Shown: positions 1-7,428 of the stretch, in pieces | How the letters are laid out: the number at the start of each line of letters is the position of its first letter | Position numbering within the stretch: the first letter of the stretch is position 1 | Assembly: GCA_032251315.1 (NCBI GenBank) | Contig: JAVVEE010000005.1 | Coordinates: 1 to 59,440, forward strand | Reading direction: 5' to 3' | Length of the DNA stretch: 59,440 nucleotides | Source: LH-M37 sp032251315 | GTDB taxonomy: Bacteria; Pseudomonadota; Gammaproteobacteria; SZUA-229 | Position numbers and translations under genes: made by a program | The notes under the pieces: model-generated | What the model saw: only the letters and a program-made list of their open reading frames with translations | Database searches by the model: none | What the model was told of the DNA's origin: nothing

Positions 1-59
1 GATTTTATCAGAGAGCCCAAGAAGAAATGCATAATAACCCCTCCTTATCCACAATCTGA
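1..59 (+). CDS. Possible C-terminal tail of an upstream gene (partial)
   Basis: The third forward frame is open from the window edge to a TGA at 57-59 and reads like the polar tail of a protein (ends ...NNPSLSTI). It stops seven bases before the pilS start, as expected for an upstream operon partner. The piece is too short to identify. The first forward frame is also open from the edge into pilS, so an N-terminally longer PilS cannot be excluded. The sequence shows only the open frame; that it is a gene is inference. Confidence 0.25.
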   Translation, partial: FYQRAQEEMHNNPSLSTI

Positions 60-66
60 TCGAGTC

Positions 67-1731
67 ATGATTACAGTCACCCCGCATACCGCCACCGCCG
101 CACCACCTAATCCGGGCTGGCATCGACTTCGTCAGTTTAATTACTACCGGGGCACGCTGGCGCTATTTATTCTGGTGGTTTATCTGAATAACTGGGTAGA
201 GATGTTCGTCCCCGCCGACGATTTTCAGCCGGTTCTGTTTTTTATCACCGCCCTGCTTTATCTATCCTCGTTTGTGGTCTTCATTGCGTTTATTCATCGG
301 CGAAAACCCGGCCTGCAAACACAGGCCATCATCCTGACCTGTCTAGACATTGCCATTATCGTTGCTCTTACCCACGCCTTCGGTGGGGTGAAGTCCGGGT
401 TGGGAATGCTGCTGATCATCAACATTTCCATGACCAGCCTGTTCATGCCCCGGCGACTCACCCTGCTATTTGCCGCTGTAGCCACGCTGGCGATTCTGGG
501 CAATCAAATCTATTCGCAGCTGGCGATTCCGGAATTCCAGCCCAGCTATGTCCCTTCCGGTATTCTGGGGCTGGTAATCTTCGGCTTTGCTTTTGTCACT
601 TCCAATTTTTCACGCCAAATGCGAGAGACAGAGCAACTGGCCGACAATCAGGGACGCGAGCTGGAAACCGCCACCCAGCTAAACGAGCATATCATTCGCA
701 GCATGCGCACCGGCATTCTCGTGCTCTCACCCGAGGGCAACATATTGATGTCGAACAACGCCGCCGAGAGCATTCTGGGGCATGTGGAAATACCCCCTGC
801 GACGCCATTAAAAACGATCTCGCCCGCTTTGCATGAACGCTTTACCGACTGGCAGACGAGCCACGAGTATTTACAGCCCCCTGTTGAACAGAGCCACGGC
901 CTGCCCGATATTCAGCCCGGATTCAGTGCCATCGAAAAAGACCGTGGCGCACAGGGGCAGACGCTGGTCTTTCTGGAAGATGCCAGCCAGCTGAACCAGC
1001 GTTTTCAGCAGGTCAAACTGGCTTCGCTGGGGCGACTCACCGCCAGCATCGCCCACGAAATTCGCAACCCTCTGGCGGCCATTCAACACGCCTCGCAATT
1101 GCTGGAAGAGTCCACCGCTGAGCCGGAGAATCTAAAGCTGGCCCGCATTATTATCAACCACACCCAGCGACTCAACGGCGTGGTCAACAATGTCCTGCAG
1201 CTCTCGCGAAAGCCCGCGCACAAACCTGAAATCATTAACCTGAAGAACTGGCTGGTTCAATTCAAACGTGAATTCTGCCCTTCCCATGGCATGAATGCGC
1301 CGCAGATAGAGATCGAGGTTGCACCGGAATCAATCGCCATATTGTTCGATCCCGATCAGCTCTATCAGATTTTCTGGAATTTGTGCGCCAATGCCGTCAA
1401 CCACTCCGGCCTCGACAGTTCTCAGCTCAGCATCAAACTGCACGCATGCATTGCTGAGCAGACGCAGCAACCTGTGGTCGATATCATCGATAACGGCCAC
1501 GGTATCGCCGAAGACATCGAGGCTCACATCTTCGAGCCTTTTTACACCACCAGTAACGAAGGCACCGGCCTCGGGCTGTACATCATCAAGGAAATGGCGG
1601 AAAACAATCGTGCTAAAATCAAACACATTGCCCGGCCTGATAACGGCAGCTGCTTCAGAATTTATTTTCTACCGACCCGGGGCCCGGCCATTCAAGAACA
1701 AGAACAACAGATAATGGAAAATCCACTCTAA
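67..1731 (+). CDS. pilS: PilS-type sensor histidine kinase of type IV pilus regulation
   Basis: Membrane histidine kinase that would phosphorylate the PilR encoded immediately downstream. The first about 185 residues hold several hydrophobic segments (paired transmembrane helices). A PAS-like stretch follows (about 205-310), then an H-box with the phosphoacceptor His330 in a 'SIAHEIRNPL' context. The HATPase part has an N box ('NLCANAVNHS'), a G1 box ('DNGHGI'), an F box ('FEPFY') and a G2 box ('GTGLGL'). The length of 554 aa is normal for PilS. The ATG at 67 has only a weak ribosome site (GAG), and the frame stays open upstream. Two bases separate its stop from pilR, so the pair is an operon. 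In Pseudomonas PilS senses pilin in the inner membrane; the same role here is inferred from family and context. Confidence 0.93.
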   Translation: MITVTPHTATAAPPNPGWHRLRQFNYYRGTLALFILVVYLNNWVEMFVPADDFQPVLFFITALLYLSSFVVFIAFIHRRKPGLQTQAIILTCLDIAIIVALTHAFGGVKSGLGMLLIINISMTSLFMPRRLTLLFAAVATLAILGNQIYSQLAIPEFQPSYVPSGILGLVIFGFAFVTSNFSRQMRETEQLADNQGRELETATQLNEHIIRSMRTGILVLSPEGNILMSNNAAESILGHVEIPPATPLKTISPALHERFTDWQTSHEYLQPPVEQSHGLPDIQPGFSAIEKDRGAQGQTLVFLEDASQLNQRFQQVKLASLGRLTASIAHEIRNPLAAIQHASQLLEESTAEPENLKLARIIINHTQRLNGVVNNVLQLSRKPAHKPEIINLKNWLVQFKREFCPSHGMNAPQIEIEVAPESIAILFDPDQLYQIFWNLCANAVNHSGLDSSQLSIKLHACIAEQTQQPVVDIIDNGHGIAEDIEAHIFEPFYTTSNEGTGLGLYIIKEMAENNRAKIKHIARPDNGSCFRIYFLPTRGPAIQEQEQQIMENPL

Positions 1732-1733
1732 CT

Positions 1734-3050
1734 ATGGCTAGCAAACATGTGCTCATCATCGACGATGAACCCGACATCTGTGAACTGATTGAGATCACCC
1801 TGATGCGCATGGGCTTTCAGACCCGTTCGGCCTATACCGTCGCCGGCGCTTATGCGCTGCTCAAAAAAGAGAGCTTTGATCTATGCTTAACCGACATGCA
1901 CCTGCCCGATGGCAACGGCATCGAGCTGGTTGAGTATGTCCAGGCCAATCACCCCGCCCTGCCCATCGCCGTCATCACCGCCCACGGCAACATGGAATCG
2001 GCGGTGAAAGCGCTGAAAGCCGGCGCTTTTGATTTTGTCTCCAAACCGGTCGATATCCATATTCTGCGCAACCTGATTTCCGCAGCCACCAAATCCGGCA
2101 CCATTGAGCAGAACCCGGCAACCGCGACCAGCATCACCGGCCGCTCCAGCCAGGTTAAACAGCTGCTCAAACAGATCGAAAAACTGGCCCGCAGCCAGGC
2201 CCCGGTGTTCATTCACGGTGAGTCGGGGTCCGGCAAGGAACGTGTAGCCCGAATGATCCACGAGCAGGGCAGCCGCGCCGAGGCCCCCTTTGTGCCGGTG
2301 AACTGCGGCGCGATCCCGGCGGAACTGATGGAAAGTGAATTTTTCGGCCACATCAAGGGCAGCTTCACCGGCGCCACTGTCGACAAACAGGGCCTGTTTC
2401 AGGCCGCCGGCGGCGGCACGCTGTTTCTCGATGAAATCGCCGAGCTGCCGATGCACATGCAGGTGAAACTGCTGCGCGCCATTCAGGAAAAAGCCATTCG
2501 CACGCTGGGCACCTCGCACGAAATCCCGGTGGATGTGCGCATCCTCAGCGCCAGCCACAAGGATCTTGCTGCACAGGTCAAAGACGGCCACTTCCGGGAA
2601 GACCTGTACTACCGCATCAATGTCATCGACCTCTGCGTGCCCAGCCTGCGCGAACGCGCCGAAGACATCCCCCTGCTCGCCGAACAGATACTGCAAACGC
2701 TGGCGGACAAATCGGCACTAAATTCAGCCCCCCGCCTCGACGACAGCGCGCTCTCGGCGCTCAGCGACTACGATTTTCCCGGCAACATCCGCGAACTGGA
2801 GAATATTCTGGAACGTGCCCTGGCCATGGCCGACAAAAACGTCATCACCGATCACGACCTGCACCTGAAACCCCGGCCGATAATGGAGACCAGCGAAGTT
2901 CCCGGCAGCATGAATTTAGCCGGGCAGGAAAAAATCGCCATCATCCAGGCCCTGACAGAAACCCGCTGGAACAAAACCGCCGCCGCCAAACGCCTGGGGC
3001 TCAGCCTGAGGCAGTTGCGTTACCGGCTGGAAAAGATGGAAATTGATTAA
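1734..3050 (+). CDS. pilR: PilR sigma-54-dependent response regulator
   Basis: NtrC-family activator, 438 aa. The N-terminal receiver domain has the acidic pair D10/D11 and phosphoacceptor D54 ('TDMHLPDG'). The central AAA+ domain has a Walker A at about 162-169 ('GESGSGKE'), the sigma-54 contact loop at about 209-214 (GSFTGA, the variant usual in PilR rather than GAFTGA) and a Walker B ('TLFLDE'). A Fis-type helix-turn-helix forms the C-terminus ('NKTAAAKRLGLSLRQLRYRL'). It would activate pilin transcription with RpoN; matching -24/-12 elements are seen before pilA and pilB. Its 3' end overlaps the convergent TfpX-like gene by four bases. Identification is firm; the regulon is inferred. Confidence 0.95.
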   Translation: MASKHVLIIDDEPDICELIEITLMRMGFQTRSAYTVAGAYALLKKESFDLCLTDMHLPDGNGIELVEYVQANHPALPIAVITAHGNMESAVKALKAGAFDFVSKPVDIHILRNLISAATKSGTIEQNPATATSITGRSSQVKQLLKQIEKLARSQAPVFIHGESGSGKERVARMIHEQGSRAEAPFVPVNCGAIPAELMESEFFGHIKGSFTGATVDKQGLFQAAGGGTLFLDEIAELPMHMQVKLLRAIQEKAIRTLGTSHEIPVDVRILSASHKDLAAQVKDGHFREDLYYRINVIDLCVPSLRERAEDIPLLAEQILQTLADKSALNSAPRLDDSALSALSDYDFPGNIRELENILERALAMADKNVITDHDLHLKPRPIMETSEVPGSMNLAGQEKIAIIQALTETRWNKTAAAKRLGLSLRQLRYRLEKMEID

Positions 3051-3853
3051 TTTTCAAGCTGAACCCTGAGCGGCAAAGGCTCATCCTGGGCTTCTGCTTG
3101 TAACGTTGTTTGCACATCAATTAAATCGATGATTCTCAGCGCGCGCGTGTCGTATACCGCGATGGCGGAATCATATCGACAGGTCAATGGCATTAAATGG
3201 ATATGCTCGACATCCTCCTCATGACGGGCAAGATAATCTCTTACTTTTGCAGCAGCCGGCTCATTTTCTGATACCAGCGCCGACAAATTAAGCTTGTAGT
3301 TTGGCAACCGGGATACCACGCGTTCGTCCAGAGGCACCATTTTCTCCCCGTAATAATAAATTGCCGAACTTTGCCGTGCAAAAGCCTGTTTTGAAAATTC
3401 CAGAAACTCATCAATGCTGTCCGGTCGTTGCAGAAATGCCAGCCTCTGCTCACCACTCGGCCCTGCAGAAATAGCCGGCATATCCATGTCACGGATATCG
3501 CTTTGGGTAAGGCAGCTGAATTTACCCAGATAAAATACCGTTGCACCGGGCCTTTCTGTATAAACATTTTTCACCCCCCAGACTAATGCCGATAGCTGCA
3601 AGAGCACAATGACCGCCATATCAAATTTCAGGTTCTTTTTCCCCGGCTTGAACACCAGCAAAGTCAAACCGGGTCCGAGCACCACATCGACGAAAAATAT
3701 CGTCGCCACGCCCTGGATACCGCCATCGAGATAAAAATAGTAATCGGGAAACCAGTAAAAAATAATCAGGCCGGAAATAACGGCGAACACCGTGGCACTG
3801 ACGGCCAGATGTGCGAGAAAGGCCTGTTTTCTGGAAATATCTAGAACTATCAT
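3047..3853 (-). CDS. TfpX/TfpZ-like type IV pilin accessory protein
   Basis: An inner-membrane protein of about 268 aa whose opening ('SRKQAFLAHLAVS') and conserved 'FYWFPDYYFYLDGG' and 'DVVLGPGLTLLVF' segments resemble the TfpX/TfpZ/FimB pilin accessory family. Three hydrophobic helices lie in about residues 12-32, 45-65 and 73-93, followed by a soluble, probably periplasmic domain. Members of this family are needed for efficient assembly of the pilin encoded beside them. Here the gene is divergent from pilA and convergent with pilR (four-base overlap). An in-frame TTG lies at 3856, but the ATG at 3853 is preferred: it has an AGGGG ribosome site six bases upstream. That site can pair in a hairpin (see 3860-3880). 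Family assignment is from recognition of the motif pattern, not a search. Confidence 0.8.
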   Translation of the reverse strand: MIVLDISRKQAFLAHLAVSATVFAVISGLIIFYWFPDYYFYLDGGIQGVATIFFVDVVLGPGLTLLVFKPGKKNLKFDMAVIVLLQLSALVWGVKNVYTERPGATVFYLGKFSCLTQSDIRDMDMPAISAGPSGEQRLAFLQRPDSIDEFLEFSKQAFARQSSAIYYYGEKMVPLDERVVSRLPNYKLNLSALVSENEPAAAKVRDYLARHEEDVEHIHLMPLTCRYDSAIAVYDTRALRIIDLIDVQTTLQAEAQDEPLPLRVQLEN

Positions 3854-3859
3854 CAATAA

Positions 3860-3880
3860 CCCCTGCTTTATTTTCAGGGG
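3860..3880 (-). promoter_or_regulatory. Hairpin covering the ribosome-binding site of the TfpX-like gene
   Basis: On the minus strand CCCCTG (3880-3875) pairs perfectly with CAGGGG (3865-3860) across a nine-base A-rich loop. The 3' arm is the Shine-Dalgarno of the ATG at 3853, so folding would hide it. On the plus strand the same hairpin is followed by AATTTTT and could instead act as a terminator of antisense read-through from pilR. The base pairing is seen; the function is inferred. Confidence 0.5.
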
Positions 3881-3963
3881 AATTTTTCAACATTCGCTGC
3901 AAATCTGCAAGCTATCTCGACCTGCCAATGCAAACGATTCCTGCTGGAGAAAGAATGTATTAC

Positions 3964-3980
3964 AAAATTGTCACAATTTT
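3964..3980. promoter_or_regulatory. 17-base perfect palindrome upstream of pilA (candidate activator site)
   Basis: Two eight-base arms (AAAATTGT and ACAATTTT) flank a central C, giving a perfect inverted repeat. It is centred about 126 bases before the predicted pilA start point. That is a normal distance for an enhancer-binding protein such as PilR, and it includes a TGTC core like the one reported in Pseudomonas PilR sites. Its right half (TCACAATTT) recurs upstream of pilB at 5598-5606. Confidence 0.5.
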
Positions 3981-4071
3981 ACATTAACGTCATGTCAGCC
4001 ATGCTTTTTACGAACACCTGAAAATACATATCTTTTTGTTACATAAGAACTTTTAACCCATTAATAAAAAC

Positions 4072-4088
4072 TGGCACAGCAACTGCTT
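4072..4088 (+). promoter_or_regulatory. Sigma-54 (-24/-12) promoter of pilA
   Basis: TGGCAC at 4072-4077, then five bases, then CTGCTT at 4083-4088. The invariant GG (4073-4074) and GC (4085-4086) have the exact ten-base separation RpoN requires, and the -24 block matches the consensus perfectly. Transcription would start near 4098. This agrees with a PilS/PilR pair in the same locus. Confidence 0.85.
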
Positions 4089-4174
4089 TATATATAGCAA
4101 TCCCAGTGATGGGGTTTTAAATAAACAAAATAACCACCCATTACCATCCGAATCTTTTTGAAAGAGGAATAAAC

Positions 4175-4630
4175 ATGAAACAAGTACAACAAGGTTTTAC
4201 CCTGATCGAGCTCATGATCGTAGTTGCCATTATCGGCATTCTGGCATCCATCGCGATCCCTTCATACAATAGCTATATTGATACTTCAAACGTAACTAAA
4301 ACCATCAGTAATGCTGATGAAGCGTTCCGCATTATCAAAAATGAGCATTCTAAATTCAAATCACAGTCTGCTTTAGGTCTTCCAGTTACAGCGATCGGCG
4401 GTGCTTTAAATGCTGATGTAGCAACTAATGCACAATGGGTCACCTATCTGAACGCCACCACTAACTCAAAAGCGCCTTCTGGTGATCCTGCTTATGCTGG
4501 AGCGGTTGTTGATGCTACTGGTGTGGTCGGAATTACTGGTGGTCCACTTGCAACTTCTGCCACCACCCCTGTTGTAATTACTTCACCAGCCTACAAAGGC
4601 GCTGCTACAACTACTAAGAGTGTTTTGTAA
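4175..4630 (+). CDS. pilA: Type IV major pilin-like protein (class III signal)
   Basis: 151-aa prepilin. A short leader (MKQVQQG) is followed by the type III cleavage site: cleavage after Gly7 gives an N-methylated Phe ('FTLIELMIVVAIIGILA'), with the conserved Glu five residues into the mature protein. The hydrophobic helix continues to about residue 29. The globular part is rich in Ala, Thr and Gly and contains no cysteine, so the disulfide-bounded D-region loop of most type IVa pilins is missing. It would be processed by PilD and assembled by PilB/PilC. A good ribosome site (AGAGGAA) and a sigma-54 promoter precede it and a strong terminator follows, which is the usual arrangement for an abundant monocistronic pilin. 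The name pilA is given by position and promoter. Confidence 0.88.
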   Translation: MKQVQQGFTLIELMIVVAIIGILASIAIPSYNSYIDTSNVTKTISNADEAFRIIKNEHSKFKSQSALGLPVTAIGGALNADVATNAQWVTYLNATTNSKAPSGDPAYAGAVVDATGVVGITGGPLATSATTPVVITSPAYKGAATTTKSVL

Positions 4631-4667
4631 CATCACTGAGTAGTATTTAACAACATTAGTTGTAGAA

Positions 4668-4704
4668 AAGAAGGGGAGCCGGCAACGACTCCCCTTCTTC
4701 TTTT
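4668..4704 (+). terminator. Rho-independent terminator of pilA
   Basis: An 11-base stem (AAGAAGGGGAG with CTCCCCTTCTT) around a ten-base loop, followed by CTTTT. It begins about 38 bases after the pilA stop. It would insulate pilA from the second pilin gene. Confidence 0.85.
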
Positions 4705-5067
4705 CCCCAGTATTCATTTATAACTTCTCTAAGAATACCCCCAGATAAGCCGCACATCTTGCCATCGTACCTGTAACAAAATATTCTGATAAGACGCGCT
4801 GACTAATCGTGTTTAATCCGTTCTTTCTCGTCCGATCCTCGATAGTATGTTTTATACCTTATCTGAAGTAATATCTAAAATTTATAGCATTGATGTATAT
4901 GAAAAGAACTGTCTGTATGATACTTTTTTCCACTAAAAACGTTTTTTTATATTTTTAATAGATATGTTTATGTTTCAAAGCGATAAAATATCAACCACAC
5001 ATCTGGTCATAAAATAAGATTGATCGGGAAAAATCACCCTTTCAGTCATAAAGTTTAACTAATAAAC

Positions 5068-5095
5068 TTACATACACTAAAATTTGTTGCATAAT
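5068..5095 (+). promoter_or_regulatory. Possible sigma-70 promoter of the second pilin gene
   Basis: TTACAT at 5068-5073, a 16-base spacer and CATAAT at 5090-5095, giving a start near 5102. Each hexamer deviates from consensus, so this is a modest prediction. A TTGCAT block in the same place resembles a -12 element, but the required GG twelve bases upstream is absent, so a sigma-54 promoter is not supported here. Confidence 0.35.
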
Positions 5096-5127
5096 CCGTA
5101 CAATACAAAGTTGAAAGGAGTGCCTAG

Positions 5128-5514
5128 ATGAAAAAAGTACATTACGCTCAGGGTTTCTCTCTGATAGAACTGATGATTGTGGTCGCCATCATCGGCATAG
5201 TGGCCTCTATAGCTGTTCCGGCATATAGCAGCTATATTACAACCAGCCAGCATGGTGTCGCCAAACAGAACGCGGTGACCCTGGCCGGTTTTGAAGATGC
5301 CTACTTCTACGAAAATGACACTTATCTGGCAGGCGAATTTATCCCTCCCGGTGCGAACGGCCTGGCGGCTCTGGACTGGAAACCCAGCGGCGATGAAGAC
5401 AAGTACAACTATGAAGTTGAAGCCGGTACCTGCGCTGATATCACTCAATGCTATAAAATCACCGTTACACTCAAAACCGATGCCAGTATTACCCAGACAT
5501 TGTCCAGGCCCTGA
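5128..5514 (+). CDS. Second type IV pilin / PilE-like minor pilin
   Basis: A 128-aa prepilin with leader MKKVHYAQG, then 'FSLIELMIVVAIIGIVASIA', the N-methylation helix with the conserved Glu5. The globular domain is short, acidic and aromatic-rich. It has two close cysteines (CADITQC, about residues 102-108), so its possible disulfide loop is very small. It could be a minor pilin, an alternative pilin or a competence-type pilin; the sequence does not decide. An AAAGGAG ribosome site lies seven bases before the ATG. The gene is flanked by its own terminator and apparently its own promoter, so it is not co-transcribed with pilA. Confidence 0.85.
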   Translation: MKKVHYAQGFSLIELMIVVAIIGIVASIAVPAYSSYITTSQHGVAKQNAVTLAGFEDAYFYENDTYLAGEFIPPGANGLAALDWKPSGDEDKYNYEVEAGTCADITQCYKITVTLKTDASITQTLSRP

Positions 5515-5534
5515 TAGCCGTCATCCAACTACAT

Positions 5535-5560
5535 AAAAAACCTGGCTTGCCGGGTTTTTT
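5535..5560 (+). terminator. Rho-independent terminator after the second pilin gene
   Basis: AAAAAACCTGG pairs with CCGGGTTTTTT (one G-U) across a four-base CTTG loop, and the run of T completes a classical terminator. It starts about 20 bases after the pilin stop. Confidence 0.88.
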
Positions 5561-5597
5561 ATGGCCTGTAAAATTTACCCAATACCCCCTCTGAATA

Positions 5598-5646
5598 TCA
5601 CAATTTAATTAGTTTTCGGCTATGCTTCATGGGTATGTAGTTGCAT
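5598..5646 (+). promoter_or_regulatory. Sigma-54-like promoter of pilBCD with upstream half-site
   Basis: TGGGTA at 5630-5635, five bases, then TTGCAT at 5641-5646. The GG and GC are at the exact RpoN spacing and the -12 block is a perfect match, but the -24 block is weak after TGG. The start would be near 5656, about 50 bases before pilB. TCACAATTT at 5598-5606 repeats the right half of the palindrome before pilA. Confidence 0.55.
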
Positions 5647-5704
5647 CCATCGCGCAACTGAAACTCGACCAGAACCTATAAAATAACGGAACCGTCATTC
5701 ACTT

Positions 5705-7411
5705 ATGTCTGCAGAACTACGACTTCAGGGCCTTTCGCGTAAACTCGTCAATGACGGCCTGCTCGACGAAGCCAAAGCCATTGAGGCAATAAAGGGCGCG
5801 CGCGAAGCCAGGACAACCTTTACCCAGTACCTGGTTAACAACAAAATACTGTCGGCGAAAAAGATCGCCATGGAGGCCTCTGTTGAATTCGGCCTGCCGG
5901 TATTCGACCTCAATGCACTGGATATGGACATCATTCCCAAAGACCTGGTCGATGACAAGCTGATTGAAAAACACCATGCCCTGCCGCTATTCAAACGCGG
6001 CAACCGCCTGTATGTTGGCATTTCCGATCCCACCAATCTGGCCGCCATTGATGACATCAAATTTCAGACCGGCACCAATACCGAAGCGGTGCTGGTGGAA
6101 GTCGACAAGCTTTCCGGCATCATCGAGAAACTGCTGGATGAAGGCGACGCCATGGACGAGATGCTGGACGACGGCCTCGAAGACCTTGAGTTCACCGATA
6201 CCGATGAAGCGCCCAGGGACGACGAGGATACCGGCTCCAACATTGATGACACCCCGGTGGTCAAATTCATCAACAAGATGCTGCTCGATGCCATCAAAAA
6301 AGGCGCCTCCGACCTTCATTTCGAACCTTATGAAAAGCGATACCGGGTGCGTTTCCGCATTGACGGGGTGTTACGCGAGGTTGCCTCTCCCCCGATTGGC
6401 CTGAGCATGAAAATGGCCGCCCGCCTGAAAGTGATGTCAAAGATGGATACCGCCGAACGCCGGGTGCCGCAGGACGGCCGTATCAAGCTGAAAATTTCCA
6501 AGAACAAGGCTATCGATTTTCGTGTGAATACCTGCCCCACGCTGTTCGGCGAAAAGGTGGTGATGCGTATTCTCGATCCGTCCAGCGCCTCGCTCGGCAT
6601 CGACATGCTGGGCTATGAACCCGACCAGAAAGAGCATTACATGAATGCCCTGTCCAATCCCTATGGCATGATTCTGGTGACCGGGCCGACCGGCAGTGGT
6701 AAAACCGTCTCGCTCTACACCGGCCTGAACATTCTCAATACCGAAGACACCAACATCTCCACCGCCGAGGATCCGGTGGAAATCAACCTGGAAGGCATAA
6801 ATCAGGTCAACGTTAACGAAAAAACCGGCATGACTTTCGAAGCCGCGCTGCGCGCCTTCCTGCGTCAGGATCCTGACATCATCATGGTCGGTGAGATTCG
6901 TGACCTGGCCACCGCTGAAATTGCCATCAAGGCCGCGCAGACCGGCCACATGGTGATGTCTACCCTGCACACCAACGATGCACCGCTGACCCTGGCGCGC
7001 CTGGTGAACATGGGCGTGCCGCCGTTTAATATTGCCGCCGCCGTCAATCTGATCATTGCCCAGCGCCTGGGTCGGCGCTTGTGCGAAAAGTGCAAAGCGG
7101 TGCATGACATTCCGGAAGCCGTGCTGCGGGAAGAGGGCTTTACCGATGAGCAGATCAAGGCTAAACCCACCCTCTACAAGGCGGTGGGCTGTGACGCCTG
7201 CGATAACGGCTACAAGGGCCGGGTAGGCATTTACCAGGTGATGCCCATATCAGAAGCCATAGGCCGCATCATCATGGAGAACGGTACCGCCCTGGATGTT
7301 GCTGATCAGGCGCAGAAAGACGGGGTCAATAATTTACGCCAGTCTGCAATTATTAAAGTGGTTTCCGGCGTGACCAGCCTTGAAGAAATCAACCGTGTCA
7401 CCCAGGACTAA
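5705..7411 (+). CDS. pilB: PilB type IV pilus assembly ATPase
   Basis: Cytoplasmic hexameric ATPase that powers pilus extension, 568 aa, the usual PilB length. The N-terminal domain (about 1-150) is of the GspE-N type. The ATPase core has a Walker A at about residues 327-334 ('GPTGSGKT'), an Asp box and Walker B ('DPDIIMVGEIRD') and a His box ('STLHTNDAPLTLARL'). A tetracysteine zinc site (C-x2-C ... C-x2-C, 'CEKCK' and 'CDACDNGYKGR') follows, as in PilB/GspE. It is first in a pilB-pilC-pilD run with gaps of 17 and 11 bases, downstream of a sigma-54-like promoter. No pilT retraction ATPase is present in this window. Confidence 0.96.
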   Translation: MSAELRLQGLSRKLVNDGLLDEAKAIEAIKGAREARTTFTQYLVNNKILSAKKIAMEASVEFGLPVFDLNALDMDIIPKDLVDDKLIEKHHALPLFKRGNRLYVGISDPTNLAAIDDIKFQTGTNTEAVLVEVDKLSGIIEKLLDEGDAMDEMLDDGLEDLEFTDTDEAPRDDEDTGSNIDDTPVVKFINKMLLDAIKKGASDLHFEPYEKRYRVRFRIDGVLREVASPPIGLSMKMAARLKVMSKMDTAERRVPQDGRIKLKISKNKAIDFRVNTCPTLFGEKVVMRILDPSSASLGIDMLGYEPDQKEHYMNALSNPYGMILVTGPTGSGKTVSLYTGLNILNTEDTNISTAEDPVEINLEGINQVNVNEKTGMTFEAALRAFLRQDPDIIMVGEIRDLATAEIAIKAAQTGHMVMSTLHTNDAPLTLARLVNMGVPPFNIAAAVNLIIAQRLGRRLCEKCKAVHDIPEAVLREEGFTDEQIKAKPTLYKAVGCDACDNGYKGRVGIYQVMPISEAIGRIIMENGTALDVADQAQKDGVNNLRQSAIIKVVSGVTSLEEINRVTQD

Positions 7412-7428
7412 TCAAAAGGTAATCAACA

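Larger units (their letters stand above)
3854..4174. other. Divergent regulatory region between the TfpX-like gene and pilA
   Basis: About 320 bases without a gene. From left to right it holds a GC-rich hairpin over the TfpX-like ribosome site, a perfect 17-base palindrome, an AT-rich stretch, a clear sigma-54 -24/-12 element and a leader of about 77 bases ending in an AGAGGAA ribosome site for pilA. No small open frame with a convincing start was seen. Confidence 0.8.
4631..5127. other. AT-rich intergenic region between the two pilin genes
   Basis: About 500 bases without a credible gene. It contains the pilA terminator at its left end, a long AT-rich stretch with T and A runs (4850-5060) and a possible sigma-70 promoter just before the second pilin. 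Nothing else recognisable was found. The AT-richness is a clear contrast with the flanking coding DNA. Confidence 0.7.

Noticed and set aside
1887..2696. Long minus-strand open frame (269 codons) across pilR
   Set aside because: It is the antisense shadow of GC-rich pilR codons; pilR has complete receiver, AAA+ and HTH motifs and the shadow has no recognisable domain.
5077..5095. Possible sigma-54 promoter before the second pilin (TTGCAT block)
   Set aside because: The -12-like block is perfect, but the invariant GG expected twelve bases upstream is CT here, so RpoN recognition is not supported.
6437..7105. Long minus-strand open frame (222 codons) across pilB
   Set aside because: It is antisense to the catalytic core of pilB and shows no coherent protein pattern or ribosome site.
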